DNA of 64,000 nt, taken from assembly GCF_003054025.1 (NCBI RefSeq), contig NZ_QBKG01000002.1:124001-188000 (forward strand), written 5' to 3'. Position 1 is the first letter of the stretch. Each line of letters opens with the position of its first letter. Made by a program: the position numbers and the translations under genes. The stretch comes from Capnocytophaga leadbetteri (lineage in GTDB: Bacteria > Bacteroidota > Bacteroidia > Flavobacteriales > Flavobacteriaceae). The notes under the pieces were generated by a model. It was given only the letters and a program-made list of their open reading frames with translations. It ran no database searches and was not told the DNA's origin. Positions 24,333-30,605 of the stretch are shown here, one piece after another.

Positions 24333-25214
24333 ATGAATAAGTTACATACCGAACACAATGCAGGCTATCCCTTTGATGTGGCATTTCTTGCCTTTATGCA
24401 GAACGCCTATAACCTATTTAACCACTTTGGACATCTTGCAGGTAATAAGGCGATTATTTCGGGTTGTGAGGAGATAGGCAACACTATCACCCCTGGTACT
24501 GTCTATATAAATGGCGAGCTATTACCCTTTGAAGGTGGTACCAAAGACGACACCGTATGGATACGGGAAGACACCACACAAGTAACCTTTCAGGACGGTT
24601 TTTCTCGCACCTTAGAGACAATACGCACCGTTGTATTTGGCTATTCGTCACCTGATAAGACCTTCAACTGGGAAGACTTTAAGCGTATTAATAACCTACA
24701 AGAGTTATACAAAAATAAAGCTGAAAATAAAGCGTTGAAAGAGTTAAAAGACGAAGTAGAAATACTCAAGAAACAGAAACAAGCTATACCCGTTGGGCTC
24801 ATCGCTATCTGGGGCAAACCTGCTAACGAAATACCTGAAGGATGGGAAGAGTACACCGACCTACGTGGTAGAATGCCTATCGGTTTAGACCCTTACTACA
24901 ATAAAACAAAAGATGACGCCCAAGACTATCAGCTCAACAGCCTACTGAAGCAGGGAGGCGAACGCTCGCACAAACTCTCTGTTGAGGAAATGCCTAGTCA
25001 CAAACACGAGACTGTGAATGATGCGTCAGGTAGTGATAGAGATAGTAAAGGATACGGGAGTGCTTTTACAATGGACACAGACGAGATAAATTATAATAGA
25101 CGAAATTTAATGAGGATAGAACCCTCTGGCGGCGATAGGCCTCACAACAATATGCCTCCCTATCACGTAGTGCAATTTATAAAGTATGTAGGCTTTAAAT
25201 CGGTAGCACCTTAA
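24333..25214 (+). CDS. Tail fibre with collar domain
   Basis: A 293-aa protein starting at ATG 24333 (MNKLHTEHNAGYPFD). Residues ~145-160 are a coiled coil (ELKDEVEILKKQKQ). Residues ~160-185 (IPVGLIAIWGKPANEIPEGW) and DLRGRMPIGLDP form the phage tail collar signature of many short fibres. The C-terminus (GGDRPHNNMPPYHVVQFIKYV) is the usual fibre tip. It likely contributes to host recognition. Confidence 0.78.
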   Translation: MNKLHTEHNAGYPFDVAFLAFMQNAYNLFNHFGHLAGNKAIISGCEEIGNTITPGTVYINGELLPFEGGTKDDTVWIREDTTQVTFQDGFSRTLETIRTVVFGYSSPDKTFNWEDFKRINNLQELYKNKAENKALKELKDEVEILKKQKQAIPVGLIAIWGKPANEIPEGWEEYTDLRGRMPIGLDPYYNKTKDDAQDYQLNSLLKQGGERSHKLSVEEMPSHKHETVNDASGSDRDSKGYGSAFTMDTDEINYNRRNLMRIEPSGGDRPHNNMPPYHVVQFIKYVGFKSVAP

Positions 25215-25240
25215 ATAAGTAACTTTTAAAACTAAACAAT

Positions 25241-26218
25241 ATGATAACACAAAAAAAGACATTAAAAAAGTGGTTTTCTAACTTTATGAAACCCGCACAA
25301 GAACATTTCGCTGCTTGGATTGACAGCTATTGGCACAAAAGCGAGCAAATTCCTATGAGCAGCATCGATGGACTTAGCAAAGCCATTGAGAACACCGCAT
25401 CGGCAAAGCAGCTGCTCAACCATTTAGAGGACAGCAATGCCCACCGCAATCTATTCGACAAAAAAGTAGATAAGGAGGAGGGCAAAGGCTTGTCGGCGAA
25501 CGACTTCACCAACGAGCACAAGCAGAAGTTAGAAGAGTTGCAGCCTACTGATGTATCGGGCTTATTGCCAAAAGGGGGGTATGATGGCACAGGGCAACAA
25601 CTGAAAGAGGCTATTGATGGCTTGCAAACCAAAATGCAACAAGTAGAAACTACCTTAAGTGTAGATGACACGGACTTTGATACCTTGCAGGAAATCGCTG
25701 CCCAAGTGAAGAACAATAAGAACTTGGAGCAGTTGCTTATAGGGAAGGTAGATAAAAAAGATAGCCTTTGGTCAAGCATCAAGGAAGCTATTTACTTTTA
25801 TAACCTCCCAAACAAAACAAATAAGGGGGTTCGCTTTGATGGGGAATGTGTAGAGATATTTGCAGAGAGTTTAGTAAATATTAGAAATAGAGGAGGTGTT
25901 AATATAACAGGAGCTAATGGACAGAGAGGGGAATACCTTATTGTGAGTGAGGAAACCGTAGATATCAACTCTGAAACTACATCTATTAGAGCTAAGAATC
26001 TACAACAAAGTTCTGAAGAGTATTCTCACGCAGGAAAAAAAATGGATATTTATGCCGAAGAATTAAGTATTAGAGCTAATAAGCTATTAGTCAATGGTAA
26101 AGATTTGTCCTCTAAGTTAAACAGTTTAGGCGATTTCAACGCAGAAGAGATTAATAGAAAGATTGAGGCAATTGAAAATACATTGATGAATGCGGGATAT
26201 ATAATTCAGCAACCTTAA
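25241..26218 (+). CDS. Tail fibre / receptor-binding candidate
   Basis: A 325-aa protein after the collar fibre. The first ~180 residues contain repeated linker-type motifs of fibres (NDFTNEHKQKLEEL; TTLSVDDTDFDTLQEIAAQVKNNKNLEQLL). The second half is beta-rich and repetitive (IRNRGGVNITGANGQRGEYLIVSEETVDINSETTSI), as in trimeric beta-helices, and ends in a coiled coil. Codon use is more AT-rich towards the 3' end, hinting at exchange of the tip. Confidence 0.65.
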   Translation: MITQKKTLKKWFSNFMKPAQEHFAAWIDSYWHKSEQIPMSSIDGLSKAIENTASAKQLLNHLEDSNAHRNLFDKKVDKEEGKGLSANDFTNEHKQKLEELQPTDVSGLLPKGGYDGTGQQLKEAIDGLQTKMQQVETTLSVDDTDFDTLQEIAAQVKNNKNLEQLLIGKVDKKDSLWSSIKEAIYFYNLPNKTNKGVRFDGECVEIFAESLVNIRNRGGVNITGANGQRGEYLIVSEETVDINSETTSIRAKNLQQSSEEYSHAGKKMDIYAEELSIRANKLLVNGKDLSSKLNSLGDFNAEEINRKIEAIENTLMNAGYIIQQP

Positions 26219-26230
26219 TGACTAAAAACT

Positions 26231-26623
26231 ATGGAAATCAGAAAACACATCATCAAATTATTTGCACTCAGTTATATAGTGCCATTTGCAGGTAAAACAA
26301 GAAGTTTTACCCGCTCCGCTAACATCATCTTACCCTTAATTCTTATCGGAGGACTTATTGTTTGTGCCGAGCTTTATAGCTGGCTTTACGTGGTATTGCC
26401 TTTGTTAGCTGTAGCTTGTTTCTTTGGCTTTGGGTATTTTCACTTTTCACCTCTTACCAAAGCTGATATACCCTTAATGGATAGCACCCAATGCTGGCAG
26501 TACCAGCAACTCTTAGGGGATAATAGCAATACACCTACACAATACAACGCCCGTTGGGTAGTATGGGTAAACCCATTGGCTATAGCTATAGCTCTTGTCT
26601 TATTATTCACTTTAATACTATAA
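26231..26623 (+). CDS. Phage membrane protein, possible holin
   Basis: A 130-aa protein with membrane segments near residues 30-47 (IILPLILIGGLIVCAEL), 50-68 (LYVVLPLLAVACFFGFG) and 110-130 (WVNPLAIAIALVLLFTLIL). Three helices and a place directly before the endolysin suggest a holin. It lacks the charged C-terminus typical of known holins, so this remains a positional call. Confidence 0.55.
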   Translation: MEIRKHIIKLFALSYIVPFAGKTRSFTRSANIILPLILIGGLIVCAELYSWLYVVLPLLAVACFFGFGYFHFSPLTKADIPLMDSTQCWQYQQLLGDNSNTPTQYNARWVVWVNPLAIAIALVLLFTLIL

Positions 26624-26626
26624 GCA

Positions 26627-27061
26627 ATGAAAAAAAGTACCCGCAACATTCACTACCTTGTCGTTCACTGCTCCGCTACACCAGAGGGCAGAGAGCACAC
26701 CGCCCAAGACATCGACCTTTGGCACCGCCAACGCGGCTTTAATGAGATAGGTTATAACTACATCGTACGCCTCGACGGCACGGTGGAAGAGGGTAGAGAC
26801 GTGAACAAGATACCTGCCCACGTAACCAACCACAACAAGGACAGCATCGGCATTTGCTACATTGGAGGTATCGACAAAAACACCCTCCAACCCAAAGACA
26901 CCCGTACGCCAGCCCAAAAAGAAGCCTTAAAAAAGCTCCTAAAAGAGTTAAAGGCTTTGTACCCACAAGCTGAAATCTTAGGTCATAGAGACTTCCCTGG
27001 TGTAGCTAAAGCTTGTCCGTGTTTTAATGCCAAAGACGAATATAAATCAATTAGCAAATGA
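26627..27061 (+). CDS. Endolysin, N-acetylmuramoyl-L-alanine amidase
   Basis: A 144-aa Amidase_2 (T7 lysozyme-like) enzyme. Zinc ligands are visible: His in YLVVHCSATP (residue ~14), His in LGHRDFPG (~123) and Cys in ACPCF (~131). The NEIGYNYIVRLDGTVEEGRD core is well conserved. It cuts the amide bond between the glycan and the stem peptide. No signal peptide, so release needs a holin. Its stop overlaps the spanin start. Confidence 0.92.
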   Translation: MKKSTRNIHYLVVHCSATPEGREHTAQDIDLWHRQRGFNEIGYNYIVRLDGTVEEGRDVNKIPAHVTNHNKDSIGICYIGGIDKNTLQPKDTRTPAQKEALKKLLKELKALYPQAEILGHRDFPGVAKACPCFNAKDEYKSISK

Positions 27062-27588
27062 GAAAATTAGCCCTATTATTATTGGCGTTCCTTTCCTTGG
27101 TAGGTTGTCGTACCCGCAAGGTAGAAAGCCACGAGCAAAAGCAAGTACAGAAAGAGCACTTCATTCATTATAAGGATAGTTCACAGCTCTTTGCCTATAA
27201 GGGTCGCAAAACGGACTTGTCCGACCTGTCAGACTCATCCTTTGAGCTTGAATTAGAAAGCCTTACCGATAGTATAGGCAACCCCCGTGAACTCATCTAC
27301 ACCCGCATTCGTGACGGTGATAATGAAGTTATAAGAGTACTCAACGGAAAGGTAAAGATTAAAGCTACAAACACCCATTCTAAGAGCTACCAGCAGGCTG
27401 ACAGTGCCCTTTTATATAATACGAAGATACAGACAAAAACCGAAGCACAAAAGCACAAATATACCCAACATAAGCAAGTAAGCAAAGAAGTAAACAAAAA
27501 CCCCGTAAGGCACATCCTTTGGCTATTGCTTATTGCAGTTTTAGTATTTATCATTTGGAAGTTTAAGCCGTTTCGGTGGAAGATTTAA
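27058..27588 (+). CDS. Unimolecular spanin (u-spanin) candidate
   Basis: A 176-aa protein with a lipoprotein signal (MRKLALLLLAFLSLVGC, Cys17) and a C-terminal membrane helix (HILWLLLIAVLVFIIW, residues ~151-167) with a basic tail. This puts one end in the outer and the other in the inner membrane, the topology of T1-type u-spanins that fuse the two membranes at lysis. The central part is hydrophilic and strand-like. It starts four bases inside the endolysin gene. The call rests on topology and context. Confidence 0.7.
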   Translation: MRKLALLLLAFLSLVGCRTRKVESHEQKQVQKEHFIHYKDSSQLFAYKGRKTDLSDLSDSSFELELESLTDSIGNPRELIYTRIRDGDNEVIRVLNGKVKIKATNTHSKSYQQADSALLYNTKIQTKTEAQKHKYTQHKQVSKEVNKNPVRHILWLLLIAVLVFIIWKFKPFRWKI

Positions 27589-27636
27589 TAACAAATTAAA
27601 CAGCTTTTAAAACGCTTTTAAAGCACTGCTAAAATA

Positions 27637-27674
27637 GGAGGACAAGCGGTAAAAAAAATGTCCTCCGCTTTTTA
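27637..27674 (+). terminator. Terminator of the late/lysis operon
   Basis: GGAGGACA (27637-27644) pairs with TGTCCTCC (27659-27666), followed by GCTTTTT, 49 bases after the spanin stop. AAGCGG/CCGCTT within it can pair alternatively and gives a pseudoknot-type arrangement. It is shared with the 3' end of the minus-strand RNA. Confidence 0.7.
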
Positions 27675-27765
27675 AAGGCTCTCACCCCATTTAAAAACAC
27701 GCCCACTGGCTACGGAGGACAATATGTCTTCTGTACCAGTGGGCTTTTATGTTTTATGAGGTGAG
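27637..27765 (-). ncRNA. Candidate phage structured RNA 2
   Basis: About 130 nt on the minus strand, starting just below a consensus promoter. The 5' end CTCTCACC (27767-27760) pairs with GGTGAGAG (27686-27679), AAAACAU with GUGUUUU inside it, and GCCCACTGG/CCAGTGGGC (27744-27736 and 27709-27701) closes an inner arm whose tip AGAAGACA/TGTCCTCC forms a further stem. The 3' end is the GGAGGACA/TGTCCTCC element. No open frame. The long, almost continuous hairpin is reminiscent of 6S-type or antisense regulatory RNAs, but no class is recognised. Confidence 0.5.
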
Positions 27766-27770
27766 AGTTG

Positions 27771-27799
27771 CAAAAGTACAACTATTTTCTGAATTACAA
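27771..27799 (-). promoter_or_regulatory. Promoter of structured RNA 2
   Basis: On the minus strand TTG (27799-27797), 18-bp spacer, TACTTTTG (27778-27771). The core AAAATAGTTGTACTTTTGCA (27788-27769) is identical over 20 nt to the promoter of small RNA 1. Confidence 0.6.
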
Positions 27800-27813
27800 A
27801 AACAAAATAACAA

Positions 27814-27942
27814 ATGGCAAAATTCAAGTACAAAGAACAGCACGCTATCATCATCAAAGTAAGTAGCGAACAAGAACAAAAAGAACTATTCGAGAAACTC
27901 CAAAAAATGGGGTTTACTAACCTTAAAGTAGTAAGCGTATAA
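27814..27942 (+). CDS. 42-aa protein leading the modification cassette
   Basis: ATG 27814 to TAA 27942 encodes 42 residues: MAKFKYKEQHAIIIKV, then SSEQEQKELFEKLQKMGF and TNLKVVSV. It reads as a beta-alpha-beta unit and is of a type often seen as tiny conserved genes in phages. Its stop shares a base with the ATPase start (TAATG), so translation is coupled. By position it corresponds to com of Mu, but it has no cysteines and so is not a Com zinc finger. Confidence 0.6.
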   Translation: MAKFKYKEQHAIIIKVSSEQEQKELFEKLQKMGFTNLKVVSV

Positions 27943-28628
27943 TGGAAATCAAAATCAAACACACCAGCGAAAACTTCAAAACCTTTCGCGCCGAAAAAGT
28001 AAAGTCCCTTTTCAATGCCGAAAATGGGCACACATGGGAACACACCGCCAACCTACCCATAGAAGACAAAGATTGGCAAATAGGGCTTATCGTAGGCCCC
28101 TCAGGAAGCGGCAAAACTTCTATAGGCAAACAAATATGGGATAGCGGTATAACCAACCTCACCGAAGGATGGAACCCGAGCCTACCCATTATTGAGGATA
28201 TTGCCCCCGATAAGTCAATGAACGAAGTAACCTCTGCTCTTTCAGCTGTAGGGCTCGGCGATGTACCCGCTTGGTTGCGCCCATTCAAAGTCCTCAGTAA
28301 TGGCGAGCAGTTTCGTGCGGGTTTAGCGCGCCTCATTTGTGATGCCCCCAACAAGGTAATAGTAGACGAATTTACCTCTGTAATCGACCGCCAAATCGCC
28401 AAAATAGGGGCTTCGGCATTTGCCAAAGCGTGGAGACGCGTGCCTAATCGACAAATCATTCTGTTATCCTGTCATTATGATATAATCGAATGGCTGCAAC
28501 CCGATTGGGTATATGATACGAGAGTATCAGAAGTAAAAAAAAAGTCCAAAAACGACCTCCTATTGAACTCCAAGTTTGGAAGGCAAACGGAAGTTACTGG
28601 CGTTATTTTAAAGAGCATTACTATTTAG
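27942..28628 (+). CDS. ABC-type ATPase, first part of ATPase-GNAT fusion
   Basis: Reading frame zero gives 228 aa. Walker A GPSGSGKTS near residue 52, signature-like LSNGEQFRAGLARL near 123, Walker B KVIVDEFTSVID near 140 and an H-loop LSCHYD near 178 make it an ABC-fold ATPase without membrane segments, so it is not a transporter partner by itself. After GTA AAA AAA AAG (28533-28544) the zero frame quickly becomes low-quality protein, whereas the -1 frame continues into the GNAT domain. The true product is probably an ATPase-GNAT fusion of ~389 residues, made by a programmed or mutational -1 shift. Confidence 0.75.
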   Translation: MEIKIKHTSENFKTFRAEKVKSLFNAENGHTWEHTANLPIEDKDWQIGLIVGPSGSGKTSIGKQIWDSGITNLTEGWNPSLPIIEDIAPDKSMNEVTSALSAVGLGDVPAWLRPFKVLSNGEQFRAGLARLICDAPNKVIVDEFTSVIDRQIAKIGASAFAKAWRRVPNRQIILLSCHYDIIEWLQPDWVYDTRVSEVKKKSKNDLLLNSKFGRQTEVTGVILKSITI

Positions 28629-29110
28629 ATTTGCCACATCCTCCTTGTGCTGAATACTTTGTCGGTACAGTCAATGGTGAACTTGTTTGCCACGTTGCTG
28701 TCGCTCCACTATTCACAGCCAATGCCTACCGTGCTACCCGATTAGTAGTAATGCCCGAATGGCAAGGAGCGGGCGTAGGTACCCAATTTCTCAACTTTGT
28801 AATGCAGTACCATTTGGAGGGCAACGGGCGTTGTAATCGCAAACTACACACTTTTTTTCATACCTCACACCCCCAACTGTGCAACTACCTTCGCCATTCT
28901 AATAAATGGGAACAAACCTCCGCTAAATTGCACGGAGATAACAAAGCCCGAAGCCGAGCCTCAATGATAAAAACCTGCAAACCTATTCAAGGTGAAAAGG
29001 TAATGGTAGCAGGCTACGGAGGTCATTTCAGAGCCGTACAAGGCTTTAAATACTTAGGGCAAATCACAGAAAAAACAATAGAAGATAATAAAAATGAAGC
29101 AAAAGTTTAA
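28544..29110 (+). CDS. GNAT acetyltransferase, Mom-like, second part of fusion
   Basis: The -1 frame after the A9 tract (28535-28543) reads VQKRPPIELQVWKANGSYWR and on through YFKEHYYLDLPHPPCAEYFVG, which is clearly coding although it precedes any usual start codon. The GNAT acyl-CoA motif is TRLVVMPEWQGAGVGTQFL. The end (HTSHPQLCNYLRHSNKW, KARSRASM) is basic and could bind DNA. Mu Mom is itself a GNAT-fold protein that modifies adenine in DNA, and this gene occupies the mom position at the right end of a Mu-like prophage. Function as a DNA modifier is inference; the GNAT fold is well supported. Confidence 0.7.
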   Translation, partial: VQKRPPIELQVWKANGSYWRYFKEHYYLDLPHPPCAEYFVGTVNGELVCHVAVAPLFTANAYRATRLVVMPEWQGAGVGTQFLNFVMQYHLEGNGRCNRKLHTFFHTSHPQLCNYLRHSNKWEQTSAKLHGDNKARSRASMIKTCKPIQGEKVMVAGYGGHFRAVQGFKYLGQITEKTIEDNKNEAKV

Positions 29111-29750
29111 AGTATTTATCAGCGGACAAAAGTATTTTGGGCAGGAAATTCTATCCCTATGCCTTGCCAAAGGCTATGAAGTAGTAGGCGTATGTTGCCC
29201 CTTAGACGATAAGTATATCGGGCGTTTGGCTAAGCTACACAACATACCTATATTACCTGCGGGGATGCTTACCTACGACACTATGCCCACTGGGGTAGAT
29301 TTAGGCATAACCGTTCATTCATTCGACTATATAGGCAAGCGAACCCGCTACAAAACTCGCTTAGGGTGGATAGGTTATCACCCCAGCCTTTTACCCCGAC
29401 ATCGAGGACGCTCAGCTATTGAGTGGGCAATCCGAATGCGTGATATAGTAGCTGGTGGGAGCGTTTATTGGCTCAATGCGGGTATAGATAGAGGCGATAT
29501 ACTATGCCAAGACTGGTGTTGGATACCACCCAAGCTATACGCCAAACCACCCAAAGAAGCTGCAAAGGAACTATGGCAGAAAGAACTACTACCAATGGGC
29601 ATACGCCTAATGGACAAAGCCCTCACCGAAGTAGCCAATGGCATATACACCAAAATACCCCAACGCCAAGATGTAGACACCTTTGAACCAAGTACTGAAG
29701 TAAAAGACATTTACAAACCCGATCTATTAATGTTACCCGATAGGTTATAA
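29094..29750 (+). CDS. Formyltransferase-family enzyme of the modification cassette
   Basis: A 218-aa protein of the formyltransferase fold (as in Fmt and PurN). After an N-terminal Rossmann-like part (KVFISGQKYFGQEILSLCLAKGYEVVGV), the catalytic block is WIGYHPSLLPRHRGRSAIEWAI with GGSVYWLNAGIDRGDI downstream. The catalytic His and Asp are present, but the usual Asn two residues before His (N-x-H) is Gly. Overlap of 17 bases with the GNAT gene implies a shared role. It could make or transfer a one-carbon or acyl group onto a modified base; that is inference. Last gene of the prophage, followed by a terminator. Confidence 0.75.
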   Translation: MKQKFKVFISGQKYFGQEILSLCLAKGYEVVGVCCPLDDKYIGRLAKLHNIPILPAGMLTYDTMPTGVDLGITVHSFDYIGKRTRYKTRLGWIGYHPSLLPRHRGRSAIEWAIRMRDIVAGGSVYWLNAGIDRGDILCQDWCWIPPKLYAKPPKEAAKELWQKELLPMGIRLMDKALTEVANGIYTKIPQRQDVDTFEPSTEVKDIYKPDLLMLPDRL

Positions 29751-29766
29751 AGGCATAGTACATAAA

Positions 29767-29803
29767 AAAAACACGGATAGCTATACCGCATATCCGTGTT
29801 TTT
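29767..29803 (+). terminator. Terminator at the prophage right end
   Basis: AAAACACGGATA (to 29779) pairs with TATCCGTGTTTT (from 29791) across an 11-nt loop, followed by further T. It closes the modification operon. Confidence 0.8.
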
Positions 29804-29840
29804 TATTACTTTTGTCCCGCTCAACCACCGCTCAAAAAAT

Positions 29841-29876
29841 GTACATTTCGTTTTAATTTTTGGTACATTTCGTTTT
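29841..29876. repeat. Direct repeats at the prophage right end (transposase-site candidates)
   Basis: GTACATTTCGTTTT occurs at 29841-29854 and 29863-29876, 22 bp apart, two helical turns. In reverse it reads AAAACGAAATGTAC, containing the CGAAA core known from MuA end-binding sites. They lie between the last phage gene and a truncated host gene, so they probably mark the right end. The exact junction cannot be fixed without the left end. Confidence 0.6.
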
Positions 29877-30155
29877 GCGGATTATATATTTAGGGATATT
29901 AAACTGTTCTAAAAGATTTTTTAACTTTACATTAATAATTAGACCAAAATAAGGTGTTGTACTGCTCAACATATCTGTAATTTTAGCATTCTTATAAAAC
30001 TCTAACTCTAAATAAGGAATTTCATTAGGAATGTTCCCATAATTAATTCTTTGTGTAGAAAAAGGAGAGTTAAAAATGTTATTCTCAGTTTGTGAAATTT
30101 GTGGATAAGAACCTATGGTATATAGGTTTTCTGATGTTCCTAAATTAAAATACAT
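29853..30155 (-). pseudogene. Immunity-like protein truncated by the prophage
   Basis: The frame runs for 100 aa, but the last ~10 residues (RKTKCTKN) are read from the phage end repeats. The preceding ~88 residues (MYFNLGTSENLYTIG; NEIPYLELEFYKNAKITDMLSS; FGLIINVKLKNLLEQFNIPKY) look like the N-terminal part of an Imm11/DUF1629-type immunity protein, which is normally about twice this length. The Mu-like phage appears to have inserted in the gene. The family name is a tentative recognition. Confidence 0.55.
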
Positions 30156-30186
30156 TACTTAATACCTATTTTTTTTGTTTATATTT

Positions 30187-30378
30187 TTAAAAATATTCAT
30201 TTAAGTTCATTCCTGAGTCTTTTGCTTTGATAATTTTTTCCTTTAAATCAGGAATCAATTCTTCTTGTAAGAACTTATTAGCTTGTTCAGGAGTTAAACC
30301 TTTTTTAAGCCTTTTTTCTCTAATAGTTCTCTTACAGCAATCACTGTACCGAACTATCACTGTCCGCCTTTTTGTCAT
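30187..30378 (-). CDS. Toxin C-terminus-like fragment upstream of the immunity remnant
   Basis: A 63-aa basic protein (MTKRRTVIVRYSDCCKR; LTPEQANKFLQEELIPDLKEKIIKAK). The last part resembles the C-terminal helices of polymorphic toxin nucleases. It sits 31 bases upstream of the immunity-like gene, the usual toxin-immunity order. No secretion domain is attached, so it is either a remnant or a stand-alone small gene. Confidence 0.4.
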   Translation of the reverse strand: MTKRRTVIVRYSDCCKRTIREKRLKKGLTPEQANKFLQEELIPDLKEKIIKAKDSGMNLNEYF

Positions 30379-30545
30379 ATTTTTTCTATTTTAGCGTAAA
30401 TCTATTTTAGGATATAAAACTGTGTAAGATGAGTATAAGATAAGCGAAGGATGAGCGAAGGCTAAGCGAAGAATAAACCTTCTCTACCAGAGCGAATACT
30501 AATGGCTTCATAGAAAAATAAAAAAAAATTCTCCCTTTTTTATAG

Positions 30546-30572
30546 AAGATAAAAATATCTTTTATATCTTTG
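30546..30572 (+). promoter_or_regulatory. norB promoter with palindrome
   Basis: TATCTTTG (30565-30572) is a consensus -7 box, 34 bases before the norB ATG. The palindrome AAGATA-aaaa-TATCTT (30546-30561) lies directly upstream, and there is no TTG at -33. A promoter lacking -33 with an adjacent palindrome is typical of regulator-dependent control. Confidence 0.5.
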
Positions 30573-30605
30573 CACCCGAAATTAAAAACACTAAACAATT
30601 TTATT

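Noticed and set aside
27942-28628. ATPase as part of a membrane ABC transporter
   Set aside because: No permease gene is present, and the -1 frame joins it to a GNAT domain in a phage operon.
29807-29814. TACTTTTG box after the last phage terminator, possibly an outward promoter
   Set aside because: No TTG at a suitable distance, and it would read antisense into the truncated immunity gene; similar boxes are frequent in AT-rich DNA.
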